Positions 44,858-55,392 of a stretch of 64,000 nucleotides of DNA are shown piece after piece. The number at the start of each line of letters is the position of its first letter. Within the stretch, counting starts at the first letter, position 1. Position numbers and translations under genes: made by a program. Source of the stretch: Sorghum bicolor (Eukaryota; Streptophyta; Magnoliopsida; Poales; Poaceae); NCBI RefSeq assembly GCF_000003195.3, contig NC_012877.2:25687838-25751837 (forward strand). The letters run 5' to 3'. The notes below the pieces were generated by a model. It worked only from the letters and a program-made list of their open reading frames with translations. It did not search any database and was not told the DNA's origin.

Positions 44858-45974
44858 ATGAATAGAAGACATCTTCCAGGAAATTTTGTTGACAATCCTG
44901 AAGCATTATTCAAGATGACGAGAGCGAAGCTAAAGAAATCATCAACACTTCAGCAAGAACCTTCATCCAATGAAGAAGATCACCGGAACTTGTCTTCAGA
45001 GTTCGAAGCCATGGCGAACAAATCGATCCGCGAGTTCTCAGCTCCCACTACGGACAACATCCGCACTGGACCTGCTGCAGAGATCGATGGCAACTTTGAG
45101 CTCAAGTGTGGACTTATTAACATGGTGCAATCCAACCAGTTCTGTGGGAAGGCACACGAAGATGCTAGTGCTCATTTACAACACTTCCTGGAGATTTGCA
45201 ACACATTCACCATACAAGGAGTTTCCAAAGATGCTATACTACTTCGCCTCTTCCCATTCTCACTATTAGGAAGAGCGAAGCAGTGGTTCTACGCTACAAA
45301 GGAGAAGAATACTACGTGGGCACTCTGCTCAACAAACTTCCTGGCAAAGTTCTTTCCCATGGGCAAGACCAATGCTCTCCGTGGGAAGATTACGAGTTTT
45401 CAGCAACAAAATGATGAATCTGTTCCAGAAGCATGGGAGCGCTTTCAAGACTACATCCTAGAATGTCCCCATCATGGAATGGAGAGTTGGCTACTGATGC
45501 AGACGTTTTATCATGGGCTCGGCAACAGTGCCCGAGAGACCATGGATGCTGCAGCTGGAGGAGCATTCTTATCACTTACTATACGACAAGCCACAGCTCT
45601 TGTGGAGAAGATGGCGTCCAATCAAAGCTGGAATGAAGAGAGGAGCCAGACACGCAAGAGAGGTGGAGGTATGCATTAGCTGAAGGAGGTAGACATGCTG
45701 TCTGCAAAGCTAGACCTGCTCATGAAGAAGCTCGACGATAGAGCTGGAGATAAGAAAGAAGTTATGCACATCTACGACTCTCACATGACTTGTGAGGAGT
45801 GTGGAGACACTGGACACTCAGGCAACCACTGCCCTGAGATACTTGAGGATGTGAACTACATCAACAACAACAACAACTACTACTACAACCGTCCTCAACA
45901 AAATCAAGGTTGGAATCAACAGAGGCCTAACTACTCAGTTTGCAGATCAGACGATAACTTTCCCAAAAGGAATA
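44858..45974 (+). pseudogene. Element D Gag, unit 2
   Basis: Same protein as unit 1 but broken at a different place: TAG at 45,677-45,679 where unit 1 reads CAG. The codon that is TGA in unit 1 is GGA here. The zinc knuckle CEECGDTGHSGNHC is intact downstream in the same frame. Because the two units have different stops, neither lesion is an ancestral family feature. Confidence 0.88.
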
Positions 45975-46808
45975 GTGAGGAACCTTTGTGTCCGAGTTGG
46001 TACCTTATATGCCCCAGCAGACTTCGTAGTGGTAGAGACCGGAAATGATGAGAGAGCACCTATCATCCTAGGGAGGCCATTCTTGAACACCACAGGAGCT
46101 ATCATCTACGCTAGTGCTGCCAAGATCAGTTTCTACGTCAAAGGAAAGGAGACGTTTTTCTTCAAGAACAAGACTACACAAATTCCAGATCAATCCAGAC
46201 GTGAATCAAGGAAGAGGACCAACAGGAGGAACAGGAACAAGCAAGTGTGGACCGAGTCAGCTAAGATGGTCACTGTAGTCCATGGAGGCCAAGATCATGA
46301 ACTTAAGTCACCGTTTTTAACCAAGAAGGACGACCCAGGAATGCCAAGCATCTACTGCTCCATAAATGGATATAACTTCTACAAGACGATTTGCGACACC
46401 GGATCGGGCGTCAACATAATGGCCGCAGTCACTTATCGGCTCTTGTTCGGGACCATGCCACTAAGACCAACATACATTCAGCTCCAGATGGCAGATCAGA
46501 CATTTCGAGAAGTTAAAGGAATAGTATCTGATGTCCCAGTCAAAATAGACGATCACTTTGTCTACACAGACTTTCAAGTTGTTGACATGGGAGAAGACGA
46601 GTATGATCCACCCATCATCCTTGGAAGACCGTTCCTCAGCACCGTTAAAGCAATTATCTACATTGGAACCGGAGAAGTCCATATGCACTTCCCCTCAGAA
46701 AAGGTACGCCGTTATTTTACTGACCCTAACTATATCATTGAAGAATCTATGCAGGTCAGAAAAAGACGCAACCGCAACCAGAGGAGGCAGATCATCAAGG
46801 ACGGATGA
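45975..46808 (+). CDS. Element D protease frame, unit 2
   Basis: Open for 277 codons with the same half-plus-full retropepsin layout. Active site ICDTGSGVNIMA, flap IILGRPFLSTVKAIIYIG. It ends at TGA 46,806-46,808 where unit 1 has TGG. After that the same frame would continue to a TAA at 46,976-46,978. It is again in the +1 phase relative to Gag, so the frame change between Gag and protease is shared by both units. Confidence 0.8.
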   Translation: MRNLCVRVGTLYAPADFVVVETGNDERAPIILGRPFLNTTGAIIYASAAKISFYVKGKETFFFKNKTTQIPDQSRRESRKRTNRRNRNKQVWTESAKMVTVVHGGQDHELKSPFLTKKDDPGMPSIYCSINGYNFYKTICDTGSGVNIMAAVTYRLLFGTMPLRPTYIQLQMADQTFREVKGIVSDVPVKIDDHFVYTDFQVVDMGEDEYDPPIILGRPFLSTVKAIIYIGTGEVHMHFPSEKVRRYFTDPNYIIEESMQVRKRRNRNQRRQIIKDG

Positions 46809-49156
46809 GCAGACTATGAAGGAGAAGTTGTAAGATCAGAAGACGTTGAATTTAAACAGAATTATCCAGAGGAGATCGAAGCACCGAGTCAGGTATGGAA
46901 AATGAAGATAACTATACAAGAAGAGGAGGCGCTGCCGGAAGTACCGACTACGCCACCCAACGAACCTCAGGACGATTAAGAAAATGGAGAGTCCCGTTCG
47001 GAGGACTTAAAAACACCGAACGCCTTGCCAAGAGGTAAACTTGGTAGTTATCCTTTCTCTTTTAATTATTTCAACTAGTTTACTTAGTTAATCATGTTCA
47101 TGCTATACTATCTTCAAAATAAAAAAAATATATGTGAAAAACAGTAAGCCCCATGTGAGTATACGAGTGGCATAAAACCCATAAGTACATTCACTGTGGT
47201 GGCATAAAAATAAAATAAATATTTTTCTGCTTTATAAAATGAAAATATAAAAACAGGGAGTAATAATTATTAAGGAGTCTCAACATGATAAAGGCTAGAT
47301 ATTTATGCTAACACTTAATCAGTTCCACAAGCTTTGTTGTCTATTTGAGCTCCATAGAATTTAGGAAGACTAGCAGACGGAGGACATTCTAATCGCTGTC
47401 AGAATGCTGCTGACTTTCAAATACACCTCTGTCACCTGCTAGCTACATCAAGAGAAATTACGTCAAAATTCAGCTTGGGGGAGAGCACCCCCATTTATCC
47501 CGATAAGTAATTCTATCTATCTATCTTTATACTTATATTATATTAGAATATTAAAATACATAAACTATGGGAAAACCAAATAAAGATTTTATGCTTATAT
47601 ATATATATCTTTTGCTTAGTGTGTTTAATAAATAAATAAAGTGGCTATGCTAATCTGTATCTAAATAAAACTTAAGCATGGATATGATAAATAGTTGCTC
47701 TGCCTAATTTGCAAATTTTAAGTTCTCTCTCAAGTTTAGATATAACTGTTATAATTTAAAGCTTGCTCTAGACCTAAACTTGTGGGATGAAAACTTGATC
47801 TAAAGTCTATGTTGTTAACAGATACGATATGGGAAGGTTGAGCTGTTGTTTATTTGTTCCTAGAGATGCTAGAATTCTGGAGAATTTTATCTTTGAAAAT
47901 CTTTAAAATGTTGCATGATGAGTTCCTGTATGATGAGAGTTTAAATTCCTACCACAGCCATATATACATGCTTGCTAGACTTTGAGCCACACATTTATTA
48001 TTTACTGCATATGAGCATTGAGTGTGGTCAAGCTGTGTAGACCCTTAGGAGCTTGTCATGTGGTTAAATCAAGATTCACTTGCACGTTCATTCATATATG
48101 CTACTTCTATCCCGGAAGTACCATCCACATATATCCATTCATTTCCATCTCCAGACCCATCAAAAAATATTCTACTCCTAATCCGGGAGAGGATAACTAA
48201 AAATATTTCTATTTTCCCCTTGTGAAATAAATGCTCAAGTTATCTTGTTACTACCACTTGCTATATTATCTCAAGAGATGAGTGCTCTAAAAAAAATATA
48301 TACGAGGAAATAAAAAAGAGCAAGTGCTCGGAACATCGAAAGAAAAAGAAAAAAAAAGTGAGACGAGAGGTAAAAATGGACAAGTGTCCGACAGTAGAAT
48401 TAGGGGTGCAAGATACCCACCTGAGAGAAAAGAAAAAGAAGAGCATCTCATTCTCCTCATAAAGTTTTAAAAAGCAAGGAAGGTATGTATCCCCTCAAAG
48501 AGCAAAGTAGAATTAGACTTCCACCACCATTGTTTTCACCATTGTTATCACCATCATCACCATACATCATTCATTCACCACACATGCACATCTTGATTAA
48601 ACTTATTGGCTTGTTTCTTTGGATCCATGGTTTGACTATGCAATAAATGTCTTGTAAGTATATATACTTTATCTCCCACCTATGAGCTCCAGATATTAAG
48701 GCCTTATTAGAGTAGGGTGAGAGAGAAGACAATGTCACTATGCTTTATACCACAATACTACATATCTTGAGAGAAGGCATATACCATCACTGCCTTGGTA
48801 AGGATCCAGAAATACCACAAAAGAGAGACCTGAGAGGATCATACAAGGAATTTCTGAGTTTTATTTGAAAATCTGCAAAAACCCCAGAGCTATAGCTGAT
48901 CAAGAATAAGAGACATGGCACTTGGCTAGACTGTTCTATCTTTTAACCACTCAAGACAGAAGTGACAGTTACAAGTCCCATGGTGTAGGTAAAGTAAGTA
49001 AGTTTTAAGTCTTGATAGTTTACTCTAAACTCAGAGATGAGATCTTATTTAAAAGCATGTGTACCGTCAAATTTTTAATAATATTGCAACAACTTATGAT
49101 CCATAGCTGAGTCTATCCTTGCTCAGGGACGAGCAAGAGGTAAGCTTGGGGGAGTT
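46809..49156 (+). other. Element D unit 2 noncoding 3' region
   Basis: A near copy of the unit 1 region: polypurine-like AGCTTGGGGGAG with C5 partner (47,472-47,492), TATC repeats near 47,513, dyads GAGCAAGTGCTC near 48,309 and GGACAAGTGTCC near 48,378, and the final polypurine tract at 49,142-49,156. No coding sequence is supported. Confidence 0.85.
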
Positions 49157-50811
49157 TGTTGACGGTCCTTAAGTATCAAATTTAATTATCAAATAAATAA
49201 AGAAAAGGATCCAAATGAAATCAACATCTAGACTTAGGGTTTTATCTGACAGAATTCCACGAGTTTTGGTGTTTGTCTATTTCTGCAGGGGGTTATCAGG
49301 AAATATGGAAGAAAGGCCCACATGTCAGGATTACGTAAAGATATTAACATGCTGCGCAATTATCTTACATCTAGAAGACTCCAGAAGCCACGAGACCGAA
49401 GCGGAGGCGAAACGGGGCCAGACCCTGGGCGGCCGCCCAGTTGGTCAGGGCGCCCGCCCACCTCCTGAGTCCAATCAGGACTATGCTTTGCGGGAGATTT
49501 CCACCGACCTAAAGGATGAATCTAAACCATACAATCTATGTCGGTTTGATCCAAGGGCCCATATTCACTTGAAGGGACTATAAAACCAGACCCCCTGGCC
49601 CCTGAAGGAGAGAGCCTCTCAACCCTAATTCATTGTTCCATCAAGGGAGAAGAAGCCTCTGATCAAGATTAGAGCCACCACATCAATTAGATATCTAGAT
49701 TAGCATAGCTACATAGGATTAGAACTAGAAGGAGTCAATCTTCGATTGGTTTCCGGATCTGTCAGGAGGATTCTTGGTAATTCTCTAATTGTGCTTCTAA
49801 TTGCTTTCTAATTATCTTTGTTCTTCAATATTATGAATATGACTTTGTTCTACTTCAATATATTGCTTATGACTTTGCTCTACTGGCTTATATTCAAGAT
49901 TATATTGTTCTTAGTTTATCATAGTTATGTACTTGGCTTAGTTAGATTCGATCTATATACATGCTTAGGATCGTATAGCGTTTATCCATCGGATCCATGG
50001 GTAAATGATAGATATTGTGTAGGCGTGGTGCTTATACCGTATTTATCTGCGATTGTACCCAATATGCCAAATCGTGGGGTGGTTCGTGATAGTGACAGCT
50101 TCATTGATTCTTATATAGTCCCCCTCTCGTGTATTGGGCTGGCAGAGCAACATTATTACAGTGGAGTGATTGCTACGTTTCTCATATTCCTTGCTAATAT
50201 CACTATGCATGGGCGTAGTCTTGTCTCGCAATGATTGCTAAGTATGCTTGCACTAACTATGATAATGCTAGACTATATTGTTGAGAATAACTTAGGGAAT
50301 ATTCTTGTAGTTCGTTCTAATACCATGCTAATGACTTTCTAGAGTATCTAATTGAGGTGCTTATCATATTTATTATGTGGCTAGATCAGATTAATTATCC
50401 TTGTCACTATTATTATTTCATATATCTTTTATGTGACACTTATCCCTGTATGAAGAGTTAGATATAATGTTCTCAATTATACATGCAATGATAGATGCTC
50501 AATCTCATATTCTATTCTGTAATCATTAGTGATGATTTCTAATCCCTTCCCAGTGGTAAAAATATAAATAACGATACCTGGAATACTTCCCGGTTAAAAT
50601 GCTGCATCGGTATTAATCTGTGCGCTTGCAGATCCCATTCATTATTTATTTAGAAGAGCAATTGCATATTTCAATACCGCGTCTCTTATATCATGCTGGG
50701 GATGACAACTTGGCTTAAGTGGTGTGAGGGATAGGTTTGGCATTTTTGGCACCGTTACTAGATTTAGAGAACTTAGTCTATTTTTGGTAATAATGTTAAG
50801 AATACCCAACA
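49157..50811 (+). repeat. Element D LTR 3
   Basis: 1,655 bp, ending ACCCAACA and followed directly by target duplication AGCAA and the chromovirus frame. There is no primer site after it, so it is the terminal LTR of the array. Confidence 0.93.
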
Positions 50812-50899
50812 AGCAACTCCTTCAATGTTGTTGATCTCTCACCATTCATAAGTGAAGACACTTTAGAGTCAAGGACGACCCCTTTTCAAGGGGGGAGGA

Positions 50900-52093
50900 T
50901 GATATGACCATGCCACCAAGCAAGATGTCACAAGCTCCAAGTCAAGCTACACCCACTCAAGTTTCACCTACACCGACACCAGCCCAAGTCATTGATGGAC
51001 CGATTACACGTAGTCGTGCAAAGAAGCTACAACAAGAGGTCCACGCGCTACTTTGTGAGATTCATTTTAACATTAATTAGAATTATATACTACCTAAGTG
51101 TTGTAACTTGATTGTACTCAGGTATATAGAAGAAGAGAAGGATGAATCGGACCCTCAAGAACGGACAAGTGCAAGTTCCAGAAGAAGTCAAAAACGGACC
51201 AGTGAAAGTCAAAAACGGACTAGTGCAAACAAATCATCATAACTTTTTACTCACAAAAGCTATGAAGGTCTATGAGCACTTGTTGGAAAGCTTGACGAGT
51301 CTACTTTCCAATAAATCTAGTGGCTACCAGTTTGGATACTCCATATTGCCTGTAGACCAGAATTAGTACTGACTGCCCAGAAGGTCAACAGTCTGCCATG
51401 ACAGAATGTTGGTACAACTTTCCAAGTAAAACTGTACCAATCTACAACGTTTCGTGCTGGTTGGCATACATTGCTAGAAAGCCCTTTGAGTCTAGTTTCA
51501 CACTCAAGAAACGGTTCATCATTTGGACTTCCCAATAAAAAGTTATGGCCAGTTTATTGGAAACTGCTCTGGAGGCCAACAGTCACGCGAAGCCACTTCG
51601 AGAATCCATTTCGAGGGGACCTTTCACATTGTCTTCCCTCAGAAACTCTATTTCGTTTTCATACCTATCTAGCAGGGCTGTTGCTAGTATAAATACCCCC
51701 TAAGACTCATTGTAATCTCAGACTTTGATAATTGAAATACAGAACCCCTTTGTTCAGCTGCGTGCTAACAAATCCAGAGAGTGATCTCTACCCCTTGCTC
51801 TTGTGATTTCGTCGCGGGATTACATAGGCGGCGGCTTCATCCGCTCCCAATTGGTGCTCCTACTCCCTTCAAGGTATTCCTTGATTGATTGTAGGCTGTG
51901 TTGGTTGGTTTTTTGAGAGTGCGGTTGGGCGAATCCTCGATTCAGGTTGCCTGTTAAAGACGATGGTTGGCTTCGAGTTTTATTTGCCAGGTTGCACTAG
52001 TTATCGCTGCTTGCAGCAAGTTATCCGGCTGTTCTTCAGCTAGTTATCGGTGTTCATCCTACATCGTGAAGATCGGGACAACGTGTCGCATCA
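50900..52093 (+). repeat. Chromovirus 3' LTR
   Basis: 1,194 bp, TGATATGACC to CGCATCA, followed by ACCAA (52,094-52,098). The pol frame enters its first 180 bp. A TATA box (TATAAATACC) lies near 51,690. The last 375 bp have no counterpart at the 5' side. Confidence 0.9.
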
Positions 52094-52098
52094 ACCAA

Positions 52099-53400
52099 GT
52101 TTACCTCTTGGCAAGGCGTTCGGTGTTTTTAAGTCCTCCGAACGGGACTCTCTGTTTTCTCAGTCATCATGGGATTCGCTGGATGGCGTAGTCGGTGGTT
52201 CCGGTGGCGCCTCCTCTTCGTGTATATCTATCTTCTCTCTCCACACCTGACTCGGTGCTACGGTCTCCTCAGGATAGTTCTATTCAAGCTATATGTCTTC
52301 AGACCTTACTACTTCTCCTTCATAGTCTGCCCATCCGTCCTTGATGATTTGCCTCCTCTAGTTGCGGTTGCGTTGTCTTCTTCTTGTCCTAATTTGTTTA
52401 GAGTCTTCAACTATATAGTTAGGGTCAGTAAAACAGTGGCGTACCTTCTTAGTCGGAAGTGCATGTGGACTTCTCCAGTTCCAATGTAGATGATTGCTTT
52501 AACGGTGCTGAGGAACGGTCTCTTAAGGATGATGGGTGGATTGTACTCATCTTCTCCCATGTCAATAACCTGAAAATCTGTATGGAAACAATGATTGTCT
52601 ATTTTGATATGGACATCAGTTACTATACCTTCAACCTTTCGGAATGTCTGATCTGCCATTTGGAGCTGAATGTATGTCGGTTTTAGGGGCATGGTTCCAA
52701 ACAGGAGCTGATAGGTGACTGCGGCCATTATGTTGACGCCTGACCCGGTGTCGCAAAGCGTCTTCTGGAAGTTGTATCTATTAATGGAGCACTGGATGCT
52801 TGGCATACCTGGGTCATCCTTTTTGTTAGAAACTGTGGCTTAAGTCGACGATCTTGACCTCCTTGAACTGCAGTGACCATCTTAGCTGACTTGGTCCACA
52901 TTTGCTTGTTCCTGTTCCTCGTGTTGGTCCTCTTCCTCGGTTCATGTCGGGATTGCTATGAGATTTGTGTAGTCTTGTTCTTGAAGGAAAGTCTCTTTCT
53001 TCCCCTTGATGTAGAAACTGATCTTGGATGACATCTCTTGAGATGTTCACGAATGGCCTCCCTAGGATGATGGGTGCCCTCTCATCAGTACCAGTCTCTA
53101 TCACCATGAAGTCTGCTGGAGCGTACAAGGTACCAACTCGGACGCAGAGGTTCTTCAATATTTCCTTTGGGAAACTGAGTGTCCGATCTACAAGCTGAGT
53201 AGTTAGGCCTCTGTTGATTCCAACCTTGATTTTGTTGAGGACGGTTGTAGTATTAGTTGTTGTTGATGATGTAATTTACGTCCTCAAGCATCTCAGGGCA
53301 GTGATTGCCTGCGTGTCCAGTATCTCCAGTGTGTTTATGCTCGTAGATCTAGGTTCTTCACTTAGTGGAGTCTGGGAGTTGTAAAACTCCTTCATATTTT
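52099..53400 (-). pseudogene. Element C gag end and protease
   Basis: Minus-strand pieces match element D: the zinc-knuckle end (C-GDTGHAGNHCPEMLED region near 53,320-53,270), the half protease (RVGTLYAPADFMVIE, PIILGRPFVN) and the complete protease (LCDTGSGVNIMAAVTYQLLF, PPIILKRPFLSTVKA). Frameshifts separate them, and the Gag N-terminal part is absent. The half-plus-full protease layout is therefore older than the split between C and D. It continues left to the chromovirus insertion site. Confidence 0.85.
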
Positions 53401-53899
53401 GCTCAAAGTGTACCTGCTCAAAGAGACAATGCAGAGATCAAGTGCATGGGCTTTGTTGGTGAAAACATCAACAGAACCAAAAGTGTATTTGTTGTTCTCT
53501 AACCTTAAGCATGGTGAGCAAGATAAAGTTGATGGATAATAAGATCATGAGTGTAGCATTTAAAACATTTGTCAGATCAGATCGCTCGACCTAATGGAAA
53601 GATAATCTATCTATATTTATGTTTTGTTTATATCTTCCAGAGATTGAATGTGCAACATTTTAGCTCATATGATTAAGAGTGTGGGATCACAAAGGTAGTA
53701 CTAAGAACAAAGATTAAAGGACTAAACATGTTGAATTAATTGGCTTGGTTAATTTGGAGTTACAAATCATACATATTTGTCTCTTTATCTTATGTGAATG
53801 CCAGAACCAAGGAGAAGCTTATAAAAGCGATAGTCAAGTACCTTAAGATGTTACCTTACTTGAAGAGTGATGGTATAGTATCACCTTGTGGAAGCTTTC
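53400..53899 (-). repeat. X segment of element C, inverted copy of 61,917-62,420
   Basis: The complement of this stretch matches 61,917-62,420 in element F along its length (GAAAGCTTCCACAAGGTGA at one end, GGTTCTGTTGGTGTTTTC and CATGCACTTGATCTCTGC at the other). Element D has no such segment. Its end before the gag remnant reads TTTGAGCAG then GTACAC, like a splice acceptor. Confidence 0.75.
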
Positions 53900-55238
53900 T
53901 GTTGACGGTCCTTAAGTACCAAATATAATCAGCAAATAAATATAGAAAAGGATCCAAATGCAACCAACACCCAGACTTAGGGTTTTATCTGACAGAATTC
54001 CACGAGTTTTGGTGTTTGTCTATTTCTGCAGGGGGTTATCAGGAAATAAAGAAGAAAGACCCACATGTCGGGATTACATAGAGATATCAACGTGCCGCGC
54101 AATTTTCTATCATCTAGAAGACTCCAGAAGCCACGGGAACGAACGGGAGGCCGAGCGGGCTCGGGGGCAGGGCGCCCGCCCTCCCCCCTTGAGCGCCCGC
54201 CCAGCTACAGAGTTGGATCAGGACTCTCTTTCGGGATGATGTTCCACCAACCTAAAGGATCAAGAATAACCGTTCAATCAATATCGGTTTGATCCGACGG
54301 CCCAGGTTCACTTGAGGGGACCATATAAGTAGACCCCCTAGCCCCTAGAGGAGGCACCCCTTGATCATTATTCATTATTCATAGACAGAGCAAAAGCTAG
54401 GGTTTAGAGATGAGAGCTCTCCTCTCTTCTCTAAACTAGATTAGATCTAGATAGTAGCGAGATGGAGAGCGAAGGAGGATTAGAGGAGAGGCCGGCCTGT
54501 CGGTTGTTCCTCCGGTTGTACTTCGTCATGATCAAGCTCTAATCAAGCTTGCTCATGGGATGACTCTGGTCATCTACTTCTAATTCATTATGCAATTACT
54601 AATCATGTATGTTCTGGTTCACAACTCTTTTGAGTACTTCTAATCTATAGGACCCTATAGGTTAGAGTTGTAGTATAGGTGTAAGCGTGGTGCTTAGACC
54701 TAGATTACTTGTGGATATCCCCTGTCTAGCTGGATCGTGTGGTAGGCCGCATAGGTGACAGTTACGTTGGTCCTCTGTAGTCCACCTCTCGTTAGCAGGA
54801 CGGGAAGGGTTTATCGGCCTAAGGATAAGCATCCTTTGTGGTGTACTCTTATCACATGGTTCGTCCCAGACATAGACATACCCCTTTGAAGTAGAGAAAC
54901 CATAGTTATCCTCTCTATTCTGCTACCATCGCCCATATACTAGATTGCTCTACTCTCTATTCCCATATTATCACTCACTGTTATCTTACCATTAATACTG
55001 TTCTTATTCAAATCTACCATCTTTCCTATTTACACTTATCTATTTATCTTGGTTAAGTTAGAGCGTAGTTGGTTCTCCCGTTTCCCTGTGGATACGATAA
55101 AACCTTTAACCGAGTAAAAGCTACATCGGTATCCATGCGCTTGCGGATTATCTGTGTGCGTATAAATACCATAGTACACTCTAGTGCCATGCTGGGGATG
55201 ACAACCTAGTATTCAACTGGTGTTAGCAAGTGTCAACA
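53900..55238 (+). repeat. Element F 5' LTR
   Basis: 1,339 bp, TGTTGACGG to GTGTCAACA. The U3 is like those of C and D (GC dyads GGGCGCCCGCCC near 54,170; TATA-like CATATAAG near 54,322) and the R/U5 is shorter. CTTTC precedes it and should recur after the unseen 3' LTR. Confidence 0.9.
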
Positions 55239-55246
55239 AGCATTTT

Positions 55247-55264
55247 TGGCGCCGTTGCCGGGGA
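55247..55264 (+). promoter_or_regulatory. Primer binding site of element F, tRNA-Asp type
   Basis: TGGCGCCGTTGCCGGGGA eight bases inside the LTR, identical to the D sites. Confidence 0.95.
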
Positions 55265-55392
55265 AACGGTTGCTGAGTTGACTACGAACTAGCTTTATTA
55301 TTTTCTTAATAATAAAAAAATATTTTCCTTTTATCCTCTGCCTCATCTCTGCTAATCTTTCTTCTTATCTAATCCTTGATCTCTGGTCTATC

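Larger units (their letters stand above)
36936..50811 (+). mobile_element. Element D tandem array: LTR-internal-LTR-internal-LTR
   Basis: Three LTRs (36,936-38,584; 43,043-44,697; 49,157-50,811) alternate with two internal regions (38,585-43,042; 44,698-49,156) in the same orientation. The middle LTR has both a polypurine tract upstream and a primer site downstream, so it serves both units. AGCAA occurs once at each outer end (36,931-36,935; 50,812-50,816) and the chromovirus frame closes perfectly across it. The internal regions differ by about 1.3% in gag and the LTRs by about 1.1-1.3%. Each unit has Gag and protease only. Confidence 0.93.
32416..52093 (+). mobile_element. Chromovirus-like Ty3/Gypsy element, decayed, split by the D array
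   Basis: The left part is 32,416-36,935 and the right part 50,812-52,093; ACCAA flanks it at 32,411-32,415 and 52,094-52,098. Gag, protease, RT and RNase H can be followed in one frame with about five stops; a frameshift and a deletion lie in pol. The Gag capsid part, the integrase zinc finger and the integrase catalytic core are missing. The pol reading frame runs into the 3' LTR, as reported for CRM-lineage chromoviruses, but I see no chromodomain and keep the lineage open. The shared parts of the LTRs differ at about 31 of 819 positions by eye, the oldest value here. Confidence 0.87.
20450..53899 (-). mobile_element. Element C: Athila-related non-autonomous LTR element, minus strand, in pieces
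   Basis: Reading on the minus strand, C consists of X sequence (53,400-53,899), Gag/protease remnant (52,099-53,400), 3' region (30,301-32,410), polypurine tract and 3' LTR (29,147-30,300 plus about 20,450-20,681). The pieces are separated by element B in the LTR and by the chromovirus in the 3' region; each junction is marked by a target duplication. Its 5' end should lie right of the window, because element F interrupts it at 53,900. Sequence matches element D in the same order (protease, GAACGCCTTGCCAAGAGG, TTGGTAGTTATCC, the polypurine copies, LTR). It carries the most mutations of this superfamily here, in line with being host to the others. Confidence 0.8.

Noticed and set aside
36936..50811. 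Two independent insertions of element D
   Set aside because: There is one AGCAA pair only, no target duplication around the middle LTR, and the middle LTR has both polypurine tract and primer site.
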